Source: Bog-473 sp036502025 (lineage in GTDB: Bacteria > Actinomycetota > Acidimicrobiia > Acidimicrobiales > RAAP-2). From it: 12,086 nt of DNA. Shown here one piece after another: positions 5,282-10,695 of this stretch; the first letter of the stretch is position 1, and the number at the start of each line of letters is the position of its first letter. A program made the position numbers and the translations under genes. The stretch covers positions 1 to 12,086 of the forward strand of contig DASXZJ010000016.1 of assembly GCA_036502025.1 (NCBI GenBank). Reading direction: 5' to 3'. A model generated the notes under the pieces. That model was not told the origin of the DNA. It made no database searches and saw nothing but the letters and a program-made list of their open reading frames with translations.

Positions 5282-6831
5282 GCCTTGCGCCGGGGGAAGA
5301 GCGGGTCCCCCTTGATGACCGTGGCCCCGCCCGGGTAGGCCCCCCATACCGCGGCCTGCGGGAGCCGGGCCGCGTTGGGGTCGCCCTCCATGCCGATGCG
5401 GCGCCAGATCTCCACCGCGGTCTCGGGCATGGCCGGCGCGGCGAGGACGGCCACGATGCGCAGGACCTCGAGCGCGCTGCCGAGCACCGCGTCGACGGCC
5501 GGGCCCGGGTCCATCTTCCAGGGCTCGGTCGCCTCCAGTTCCGCGTTGGCCTCGCCGATGAGCCGCCAGGTCACTTCCAGCGCCTCATGGGGCGCCCACC
5601 GGGCCCAGGCCTCGCTCGCCGCCGCCAGCACCTCGCTGGCCCGGGTGGCCAGCGGGCTGTCGGGGTCGGGCGCCGGCCCGATGCCGGCGCACTTGGAGTG
5701 CACCACAGTGGTCACGCGCGAGAGCAGGTTGCCGAGATTGTTGGCCAGGTCCGAGTTGTACCGCGTCACGATCCCCTCGAAGGAGAACTCGCCGTCGCCA
5801 CCGAGCGGGACCTCCCGCAGCAGGTGATAGCGCAACGGGTCCACCCCGAACTCGTCGGCCAGGGCGAGTGGGGAGACGTCGGTGATGTTCAGCTCCCGCG
5901 CGTCCACGCCCTCGCCAACCACGCCGGCGGCGATCACGGTCTTGCTCAACTTCTGGCCGCCCATGAGCAGGTACCCGTGCACGAAGATCTCGGCCGGCGG
6001 GTCGATCCCGGCGGCCATGCACATGGCGGGCCACCATACGCAGTGGAACTTCAAGATGTCCTTGCCGATGAGGTGGTGGGCTGCGCCCCACATGCTGGCG
6101 AACCGCTCGGGGTCGGTGCCGTAGCCGATGACGGTGAGGTAGTTGATGAGCGCGTCGTACCAGACGTAGAAGACGTGCCCGTCGTCCCACGGCACCGGCA
6201 CGCCCCAGCGGAACGACGTGCGGGTGATGGAGACGTCTTTGAGCCCGGTGCGGATGAAGCCGAGGGCCTCGTTGCGCTTGGAGACCGGGCGGACGAATTC
6301 GGGATGGCCGGCGTAGTAGTCGATGAGCTGCTGCTCGAAGGCGCTCAGACGGAAGAAGTAGTTCTCCTCCTGCATCTCGATCACCGGGCGGCCGTGCACC
6401 GGGCACTTCCCGTCGATCAGTTGCTCGGGCGTGTAGTAGTCCTCGCAGGCCACGCAGTAGAGCCCGGTGTAGGTGCCGAGCTCGATGAAGCCGTTGTCGT
6501 AGATCTGCTGGAGGAACTGCTGCACCACGGCGTGGTGCCGCGGCTCGGTGGTGCGGATGAAGTCGTCGTTGCTGATGTTGAGCCGCTTCCAGGCCTCGAC
6601 GAAGCGGGCCGAGGTCCGGTCGGTCCACTCCTGGGGCGAGGTGCCGTGGGCTTCGGCGGCCTCGACGATCTTGGCCCCGTGCTCGTCGGTGCCCGTCATG
6701 AAGTACACGTCGTCGCCCAGGAGCCGGTGCCAGCGGGCCAGGGCGTCGGCGTTCACCGTGGTGTACGCCGTCCCCACGTGGGGCGCGTCGTTGACGTAGT
6801 AGATGGGCGTGGTCAGGTAGTAGGGCGGCAC
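5278..6831 (-). CDS. metG: Methionyl-tRNA synthetase
   Basis: Class I aminoacyl-tRNA synthetase that charges tRNA-Met, including the initiator. The 517-aa protein shows TTPIYYVNDAPHVGTAYTT (HIGH-type motif HVGT, 18-21), TGTDEHG (46-52), a single zinc knuckle CVAC...CPVH (Cys126, Cys129, Cys143, His146), GKDILKFH (257-264) and KMSKS-type KLSKT (294-298), then an anticodon-binding helical domain. No C-terminal tRNA-binding (Trbp111/EMAP) domain is present, as in short actinobacterial forms. Odd feature: about 15 extra residues (299-313) follow KLSKT before the usual LNxxxVxP segment. The start is GTG 6831; it has no Shine-Dalgarno site but a TACGCT -10 seven bases upstream. It lies 42 bases after rsmI and overlaps tatD by four bases. 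Confidence 0.97.
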   Translation of the reverse strand: MPPYYLTTPIYYVNDAPHVGTAYTTVNADALARWHRLLGDDVYFMTGTDEHGAKIVEAAEAHGTSPQEWTDRTSARFVEAWKRLNISNDDFIRTTEPRHHAVVQQFLQQIYDNGFIELGTYTGLYCVACEDYYTPEQLIDGKCPVHGRPVIEMQEENYFFRLSAFEQQLIDYYAGHPEFVRPVSKRNEALGFIRTGLKDVSITRTSFRWGVPVPWDDGHVFYVWYDALINYLTVIGYGTDPERFASMWGAAHHLIGKDILKFHCVWWPAMCMAAGIDPPAEIFVHGYLLMGGQKLSKTVIAAGVVGEGVDARELNITDVSPLALADEFGVDPLRYHLLREVPLGGDGEFSFEGIVTRYNSDLANNLGNLLSRVTTVVHSKCAGIGPAPDPDSPLATRASEVLAAASEAWARWAPHEALEVTWRLIGEANAELEATEPWKMDPGPAVDAVLGSALEVLRIVAVLAAPAMPETAVEIWRRIGMEGDPNAARLPQAAVWGAYPGGATVIKGDPLFPRRKA

Positions 6832-6850
6832 CGCCGGTAGCGTACCGGCG
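6832..6850. repeat. Perfect inverted repeat between rsmI and metG
   Basis: CGCCGGTA-GCG-TACCGGCG is a perfect 8-base-pair inverted repeat with a three-base centre, directly abutting the metG GTG and covering its putative -10. It could be an operator, or an RNA hairpin at the end of the rsmI transcript. A loop of three and the lack of a U-tract argue against an ordinary terminator. Confidence 0.6.
6839..6844 (-). promoter_or_regulatory. Putative -10 for metG (leaderless)
   Basis: TACGCT on the minus strand fits TANNNT and ends seven bases before the metG GTG, the expected distance for transcription starting at the start codon. There is no Shine-Dalgarno site and no clear -35. This would give metG and the genes below it their own transcript, apart from rsmI. 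Confidence 0.45.
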
Positions 6851-6873
6851 CCCCGCGGAACGGCCGGTCGCCC

Positions 6874-7803
6874 TCAACCCGGCGGCGGCAACACCTCGTC
6901 GCGGATGCGCAGGACCGCTTCGTAGACCTTCCGCCGGGCTACGCCCATTTCAGCTGAGAGCAGCTCGGCGATCTGTCGCGGCCCGTCGCCGGTGTGCCGG
7001 CTCAGCCACGACCGCACCGCCGCTTCCACATCCTCGTCGCTCACCGGCTCCGCCGGCGGGGCGCCCCCGACCACCAGTACCACCTCGCCCCTCACCTCTC
7101 GCACGGCGAAGGCCGACGCGCTCTCGCCCGCCGTGCCCCGCCAGACCTCTTCGTGCACCTTGGTCAGCTCCCGCACCACGGCCACCGGTCGCTCCGGATC
7201 CTGCGCCGCCAGCTCGGCCAGCGTGGCCGCCACCCGATTGGGCGCCTCGAGGATCACCGTGGTCCGCTGGTCCCGCATCAGCGAGGCCAGGCGCTCCCGG
7301 CGCTCGGCCCCCTTACGGGGCAGGAACCCTTCGACGCCGAAGCGGTCGCTCGGGAGTCCGCTCACCACCAGGGCGGCGACCACCGAGGTCGGGCCCGGGA
7401 TCACGCTCACCTCTCCATCGGCCTCGACCACCGCCTGCACCAACAGCGCACCGGGGTCCGAGATCCCCGGCGTCCCGGCGTCGGTGACCACCGCCACCGT
7501 CCCCCCGCTCGACACGCACGCCACCACGCGCTCGACTCGGGCCGCCTCGTTGTGCTCGTGCACGGACAGCAGGCGGTCCCCGTGCGGCCCGCCGGCCGGT
7601 ATCCCCATCGCCGAGAGCAGGGCCCTGGTCCGGCGGGTGTCCTCGCAGCAGACGAGATCAGCGCGGGCCAACACCTCCCGGGCTCTCGGCGAGAGGTCGC
7701 CCAGGTTGCCAATGGGCGTGGCCACCAGCACCAGGCTGCCGCGCCCCGCCGCGCCGGCTGCGCCGGCCGCACCGGTGGCGCTCCCGGCCTGGCCGCGGCT
7801 CAC
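6874..7803 (-). CDS. rsmI: 16S rRNA (cytidine1402-2'-O)-methyltransferase
   Basis: SAM-dependent methyltransferase of the tetrapyrrole-methylase fold that 2'-O-methylates C1402 in the 16S rRNA P-site region. The 309-aa protein shows VATPIGNLGDLS (27-38), CEDTRRTRALLS (53-64), VTDAGTPGISDPG (106-118), IPGPTSVVAALVVSGLPSDR (135-154), GFLPRKG (159-165) and EAPNRV (186-191). The C-terminal part is the small helical domain seen in longer RsmI proteins. The open frame extends to 8040, but that extension lies antiparallel-free over another frame of the DUF192 gene and looks like compositional noise. GTG 7803 is preferred because it overlaps the upstream TGA by four bases. The first 22 residues form an odd Ala/Gly stretch (TGAAGAAGAAG) absent from typical RsmI, from a repetitive GC-rich stretch near 7740-7775. 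Confidence 0.95.
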   Translation of the reverse strand: MSRGQAGSATGAAGAAGAAGRGSLVLVATPIGNLGDLSPRAREVLARADLVCCEDTRRTRALLSAMGIPAGGPHGDRLLSVHEHNEAARVERVVACVSSGGTVAVVTDAGTPGISDPGALLVQAVVEADGEVSVIPGPTSVVAALVVSGLPSDRFGVEGFLPRKGAERRERLASLMRDQRTTVILEAPNRVAATLAELAAQDPERPVAVVRELTKVHEEVWRGTAGESASAFAVREVRGEVVLVVGGAPPAEPVSDEDVEAAVRSWLSRHTGDGPRQIAELLSAEMGVARRKVYEAVLRIRDEVLPPPG

Positions 7804-8141
7804 GCGATCACGCGGAGGTCCAGCTGGTCGCCCACGTGCACGCCCCAACGTTCGAGGGCCCCCGCTTCGAAGGCCATCACGCTGCGGGTGCCGTGACGTG
7901 GCAGCGCCACCCGCCAGGGCGCCAGGCGCACCAACCGGAGGACCAGGAGATCGCCGGAGAGGAAGGCCACATCGAGCGGGAACTTCATGCCTGCCGTGTG
8001 CACCGCCCGGGCCCCGGCCAGGTGCATGCCGCCCTCGCACCCGCTCCGGCCGCGCAAACCCCGTAACCGTTCGCCCACCGAGTCGGTCATCTCGAGCGCG
8101 CAGACCACGTCACCGTCGCGGAGCAGCCATCCGGACCGCAT
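7800..8141 (-). CDS. DUF192 family protein
   Basis: A 113-aa protein of the DUF192 (COG1430) family. The diagnostic core is VHTAGMKFPLDVAFLSGD (about 48-65), followed by a PW motif (APWR) and the family's ending, a VMAFEAGALERWGV helix and GDQLDL. Members are often exported; I see no signal peptide here, so a cytoplasmic location is more likely. Biochemical function is unknown for the family. ATG 8141 is preceded by no Shine-Dalgarno site but by TAGCCT nine bases upstream. It heads the minus-strand block and overlaps rsmI by four bases (GTGA, 7800-7803). Its start diverges from the bL37 gene, with 66 bases between the two start codons. Confidence 0.8.
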   Translation of the reverse strand: MRSGWLLRDGDVVCALEMTDSVGERLRGLRGRSGCEGGMHLAGARAVHTAGMKFPLDVAFLSGDLLVLRLVRLAPWRVALPRHGTRSVMAFEAGALERWGVHVGDQLDLRVIA

Positions 8142-8150
8142 AGGCGACCG

Positions 8151-8156
8151 AGGCTA
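8151..8156 (-). promoter_or_regulatory. Putative -10 for the DUF192-rsmI unit (leaderless)
   Basis: TAGCCT on the minus strand, the same hexamer as at the bS22 gene, ends nine bases before the DUF192 ATG. No Shine-Dalgarno site and no recognisable -35 are present. Confidence 0.45.
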
Positions 8157-8179
8157 ATGGGCGGGCGGGGCCGGCCCAT
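8157..8179. repeat. Inverted repeat between divergent DUF192 and bL37 promoters
   Basis: ATGGGC (8157-8162) and GCCCAT (8174-8179) form a perfect six-base inverted repeat with an 11-base spacer. It sits beside the DUF192 -10 and where the bL37 -35 would be. In such GC-rich sequence a chance match is quite possible. Confidence 0.3.
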
Positions 8180-8192
8180 GCCGCAGCTGAAC

Positions 8193-8198
8193 TAAGGT
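8193..8198 (+). promoter_or_regulatory. Putative -10 for the bL37 gene (leaderless)
   Basis: TAAGGT fits TANNNT and ends nine bases before the ATG at 8208. The bases just before the ATG (TTCAACACTT) contain no Shine-Dalgarno sequence, so a leaderless transcript is the simplest reading. Confidence 0.5.
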
Positions 8199-8207
8199 TC
8201 AACACTT

Positions 8208-8291
8208 ATGTCGAAGCGGACGGTGAAGCGCAAGCTCAGGGCCAAGAAGAAGGCCAACCACGGTAAGAAGCCGAACTGCGGCCGAGGGTAG
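8208..8291 (+). CDS. Large ribosomal subunit protein bL37
   Basis: A 27-aa highly basic peptide, MSKRTVKRKLRAKKKANHGKK followed by PNCGRG. From memory, actinobacterial bL37 reads MAKRGRKKR....KANHGKRPN, so the KANHGK(K/R)PN core and the position of that core near the C-terminus match. bL37 was recognised in mycobacterial 50S subunits by cryo-EM, and its gene is often missed because of size. The N-terminal half is basic but less similar, and there is a short CGRG tail. ATG 8208 has no Shine-Dalgarno site but a -10 nine bases upstream. It is a single-gene unit divergent from the DUF192 gene, followed at once by a GC-rich hairpin. Confidence 0.85.
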   Translation: MSKRTVKRKLRAKKKANHGKKPNCGRG

Positions 8292-8292
8292 G

Positions 8293-8312
8293 CCCCTGGC
8301 TCGGAGCCGGGG
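8293..8312. terminator. GC-rich hairpin between bL37 and GDPD genes
   Basis: CCCC-(T)-GGCT, loop CGG, AGCC-GGGG forms an eight-base-pair stem with one bulged T. It begins one base after the bL37 stop and lies between two convergent genes, as a bidirectional terminator would. There is no U-tract on either strand, which is common in actinobacteria but leaves the call uncertain. A palindrome GGTACGTACC (8311-8320) overlaps its end. Confidence 0.4.
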
Positions 8313-8337
8313 TACGTACCGCCCGTAGCGGCTGGCG

Positions 8338-9204
8338 TCAGCCGAGGCGGCCGTCCCAGGCCACACCCTCTTCGTGCAGCACCCCGGCCAACAGCGTCGG
8401 GAGATCCGAGATAATCCCGTCGACGCCCAGCCCGACCAGGCGCTCCATCGACTCGCGGTCGTTGATCGTCCAGGTGTGGACCGCCTTGCCGCTCCGGTGC
8501 GCCGCCGCCACGAAGGCCTCGTCCACCACGACCAGCTCACCCTGGCGCTCCGGCACCTGGAAGGCCACCGCCTCGGTGGCCGGGATCGCCCCGCCCTGGT
8601 GCACCGCCTGCCAGAACGCCGCCGTGGCCATGGTGCCGGCGGAGGTCGGCACGTGCGGCGCGAACCCCCGGAAGGCGTCGGTGGCCGGGTCGAGGAAGGA
8701 CGCCACGATGACGTCGTCGGTGCGCTCGAACTCGGCCAGCAGGCGCGCCAGCTTCTCCTCGTAGGGGTCGACCACCGGTGCGGTCTGCTTGATATCGAGG
8801 TTCAGCAGGACGCCGGGGAACTCCTCGAGCACCTCGCGCAGGGTGGCGATGCCGAAGAGCGGGTCCTCGGGGGCGCGGCCGCGGTAGGGATAGTCGGCGT
8901 CCGCGCCGCCGGGCGTCACGTCGGCGCCGGGGATGAACCAGTAGGAGAAGTCGAGTCGCCGCAGCTCGGCCAGGGTGAAGCTGGCGATGGTTCCCGTGGC
9001 CGCCGTGGTGCGGTCCACCGTGGCGTCGTGACAGACCACGAGCTCACCGTCGGACGTGGCGTGCACATCGAGCTCAATGGCCGTCGCACCCGCCGCCAGG
9101 GCCCGAGCGATGGCAAACCGCGTCGAGCTGGGTGACTCCCAGGCGCCGCCCTGATGCGCATAGGCGATGGTCCGTCGCTCGAGCCACCGCGATCCGTCAC
9201 TCAT
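8338..9204 (-). CDS. Glycerophosphodiester phosphodiesterase family protein (variant motif)
   Basis: TIM-barrel phosphodiesterase family; members split glycerophosphodiesters into an alcohol and glycerol-3-phosphate, using a divalent metal. The 288-aa protein shows AYAHQGGAWESPSST (14-28), AIELDVHATSDGELVVCHD (42-60) with Glu44, Asp46 and His59, DRTT (64-67), NLDIKQ (135-140), HTWTIND (243-249) and VDGIISDLP (261-269). His17 and His59, the usual catalytic pair, are present, but the usual HRGG is HQGG and the PENT segment is PSST; the usual Glu of the EIK motif is Asp137. No signal peptide is visible. An open frame continues upstream to 9648 over another gene; ATG 9204 is preferred because it begins seven bases after a TACCAT -10 and sits at the usual distance from the first motif. 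Substrate is uncertain. Confidence 0.88.
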   Translation of the reverse strand: MSDGSRWLERRTIAYAHQGGAWESPSSTRFAIARALAAGATAIELDVHATSDGELVVCHDATVDRTTAATGTIASFTLAELRRLDFSYWFIPGADVTPGGADADYPYRGRAPEDPLFGIATLREVLEEFPGVLLNLDIKQTAPVVDPYEEKLARLLAEFERTDDVIVASFLDPATDAFRGFAPHVPTSAGTMATAAFWQAVHQGGAIPATEAVAFQVPERQGELVVVDEAFVAAAHRSGKAVHTWTINDRESMERLVGLGVDGIISDLPTLLAGVLHEEGVAWDGRLG

Positions 9205-9211
9205 CCGCACG

Positions 9212-9217
9212 ATGGTA
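9212..9217 (-). promoter_or_regulatory. Putative -10 for the GDPD gene (leaderless)
   Basis: TACCAT on the minus strand ends seven bases before ATG 9204. No Shine-Dalgarno site precedes the ATG. It lies only 11 bases from the oppositely directed -10 at 9229-9234. Confidence 0.45.
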
Positions 9218-9228
9218 ACGGCCGCCGC

Positions 9229-9234
9229 TACTCT
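9229..9234 (+). promoter_or_regulatory. Putative -10 for the 9244 gene (leaderless)
   Basis: TACTCT fits TANNNT and ends nine bases before GTG 9244. There is no Shine-Dalgarno site. A -35 would have to lie over the opposing GDPD promoter; no TTGACA-like box is seen there. Confidence 0.45.
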
Positions 9235-9243
9235 CTCACCGCC

Positions 9244-9840
9244 GTGCTCGATCACCTCCTCGTCGACGTCATCACGTTCATCCGACGTTCGTTCGAACGC
9301 GCGCTGCTCCAACGCCAGGCCGTCGAGGAGCGCTTCGGTGTCGACGTCTTCCTGGGCGACGTCTCGTGGGAGACCTCCTACAGCCTCCCGGGCGAGGAGC
9401 AGCCGCCGCGCGTCCGGGCCGACGTGTCGGTGGACTGGCCGACCTGGAGCCAGACCTCGTACCGCAGCTGGTCGATCGGCGAGCCACCCGACGAGCTGCC
9501 CGAAGTGGTCATCGAGGTCGCCCTGCGCGTCCAGCGACTGGCGCAGGCCCCCGATACCGAGATGGTCCTGCACGCCCTGCCCGAGACCAACCAGCTGCTG
9601 GGGGACGATCCTCTGCTGCGGACCGCCACCACCATTGAGCAGGTACATGCCGGGGGCAGCGTGCGCTGGGCGGTCGAAGCGACCTACGAGGGCTCGCTGC
9701 GCTTCACCGAGGCCCAGCTCGAATCCCCCGGCGAGATCGAGCCGGTGATCGACGGCCTGACCCGGTGGATCTCCTCGACCCTCATCGCACTGGCCGACCT
9801 GCCCTTCTCCTTCCTGCCGCCCGACCAGGACGACGACTGA
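9244..9840 (+). CDS. Conserved-looking hypothetical protein, 198 aa, function unknown
   Basis: I do not recognise this protein. Read from GTG 9244 it is acidic, lacks cysteine, and has no signal peptide or membrane segment. It begins with an amphipathic helix (MLDHLLVDVITFIRRSFERAL), followed by a region rich in Asp, Trp and Ser (VDWPTWSQTSYRSW, about 74-87) likely to be beta-strand, and ends in an Asp tail (DQDDD). Codon use matches the surrounding genes (strong G/C at third positions), and the frame is open over its whole length, so it is very probably real. A longer open frame starts at 9154, but that overlaps the GDPD gene; the -10 at 9229 and the divergent arrangement favour 9244. It precedes the SCO-lipoprotein pair by 66 bases and may or may not be cotranscribed. 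Confidence 0.75.
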   Translation: MLDHLLVDVITFIRRSFERALLQRQAVEERFGVDVFLGDVSWETSYSLPGEEQPPRVRADVSVDWPTWSQTSYRSWSIGEPPDELPEVVIEVALRVQRLAQAPDTEMVLHALPETNQLLGDDPLLRTATTIEQVHAGGSVRWAVEATYEGSLRFTEAQLESPGEIEPVIDGLTRWISSTLIALADLPFSFLPPDQDDD

Positions 9841-9906
9841 ACCACAGCCTCACCCCGGGGCCGACTGGAACCGCCGGGCCCGCGCCCACTAGGGATGGAC
9901 ACTGCG

Positions 9907-10695
9907 ATGCGACGTCCACCTTGGCCCCCCTTCCCCATCCGCCGCCGCCGCTCGCTCGCAGTGGTGCTCGCCCTCGGCGTCGGCCTCGGCCCGCTGCTGG
10001 CCGCCTGCGGCGGCGGCGCCCCGCCGGCACCTTCGGCCAACCAGGGCCTGGTCATCGACCGGCCCACGCCCCAGCACATCCCGCTGGTCAACCAGCAGGG
10101 GCACGCCGTCTCGCTGGCCGCTCTCCGGGGGAAGGACGTCGTGCTGGCCCCCTTCCTCTCGCTCTGCCAGGACGAGTGCCCGCTGGTCACGGCGGCCTTC
10201 ATCGGGCTCCAGCGCGACCTGAAGGCGGCCGGGCTCGGCCACAAGGTCGTCTTCGTCGAGGCCACGGTGGACCCCGGGCGCGACACCGTGTCCCGCCTGG
10301 CCGCCTACCAGCGGGAGTTCGGGGCGGACTGGGACCTCTGGACCGGCACGCCGGCCAACCTGGCCGCCCTCTGGAAGGCCTTCGGGGTGTCGTACCAGAT
10401 CGTCCCCGAGGAACAACCGCCCCACGACGACTGGCTCACCGGGCAGCCCCTCACCTACGACGTGGACCACACCGACGGCTACATCCTCATTGATGCCACC
10501 GGGCACGAGCGCTTCGTCGACGCCAACGCGCCCAACCTGCACGGTCAGCTCAGCCCGAAGTTGCGCACCCTGCTCAACGCCGGCGGCCTGGCCGGCCTGG
10601 ACCACCCCCAGGGACCCGAGTGGACCGTCAACGACGCGCTGGCCTCGATCAGCTGGCTGCTGGGGACCAACGTCCCGGCGGCCTCCTCATCGTGA
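9907..10695 (+). CDS. SCO1/SenC family lipoprotein (thioredoxin-like, copper/redox)
   Basis: Exported, membrane-anchored thioredoxin-fold protein of the SCO1/SenC/PrrC family; members bind copper or reduce thiols for assembly of the cytochrome oxidase CuA site. Read from ATG 9907 (262 aa): basic n-region IRRRRS, hydrophobic core, lipobox LLAAC (Cys34), then the CxxxC motif CQDEC (Cys87, Cys91) and the distal His of VDHTDGYILID (His188), the three copper ligands of the family. The first part of the motif is FLSLCQDECP rather than the usual FGYTxCPDxCP. The C-terminus carries about 50 extra residues after the fold. An in-frame ATG at 9895 adds four residues and cannot be excluded; 9907 is favoured by GGA seven bases upstream. 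It overlaps the next gene by four bases. No oxidase genes are in the window, so the target is unknown. Confidence 0.88.
   Translation: MRRPPWPPFPIRRRRSLAVVLALGVGLGPLLAACGGGAPPAPSANQGLVIDRPTPQHIPLVNQQGHAVSLAALRGKDVVLAPFLSLCQDECPLVTAAFIGLQRDLKAAGLGHKVVFVEATVDPGRDTVSRLAAYQREFGADWDLWTGTPANLAALWKAFGVSYQIVPEEQPPHDDWLTGQPLTYDVDHTDGYILIDATGHERFVDANAPNLHGQLSPKLRTLLNAGGLAGLDHPQGPEWTVNDALASISWLLGTNVPAASSS

Noticed and set aside
5282..5347. Longer TatD start at 5347
   Set aside because: The extra 22 residues lie inside the metG coding region and are Gly/Pro/His noise. GTG 5281 gives a 4-base overlap and a standard N-terminus.
5585..6877. A 430-codon minus-strand frame and a 417-codon plus-strand frame (5587-6840) over metG
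   Set aside because: Both overlap metG, which carries every expected synthetase motif. Their translations are Arg/His/Val-biased and show no domain.
7804..8040. Longer RsmI start at 8040
   Set aside because: The extension is an alternative frame of the DUF192 gene with shadow-like Arg/Gly composition. GTG 7803 gives a 4-base overlap.
9205..9648. N-terminal extension of the GDPD frame to 9648
   Set aside because: It would run antisense through the 9244 gene, and GDPD motifs begin normally about 15 residues after ATG 9204. The extension resembles nothing.
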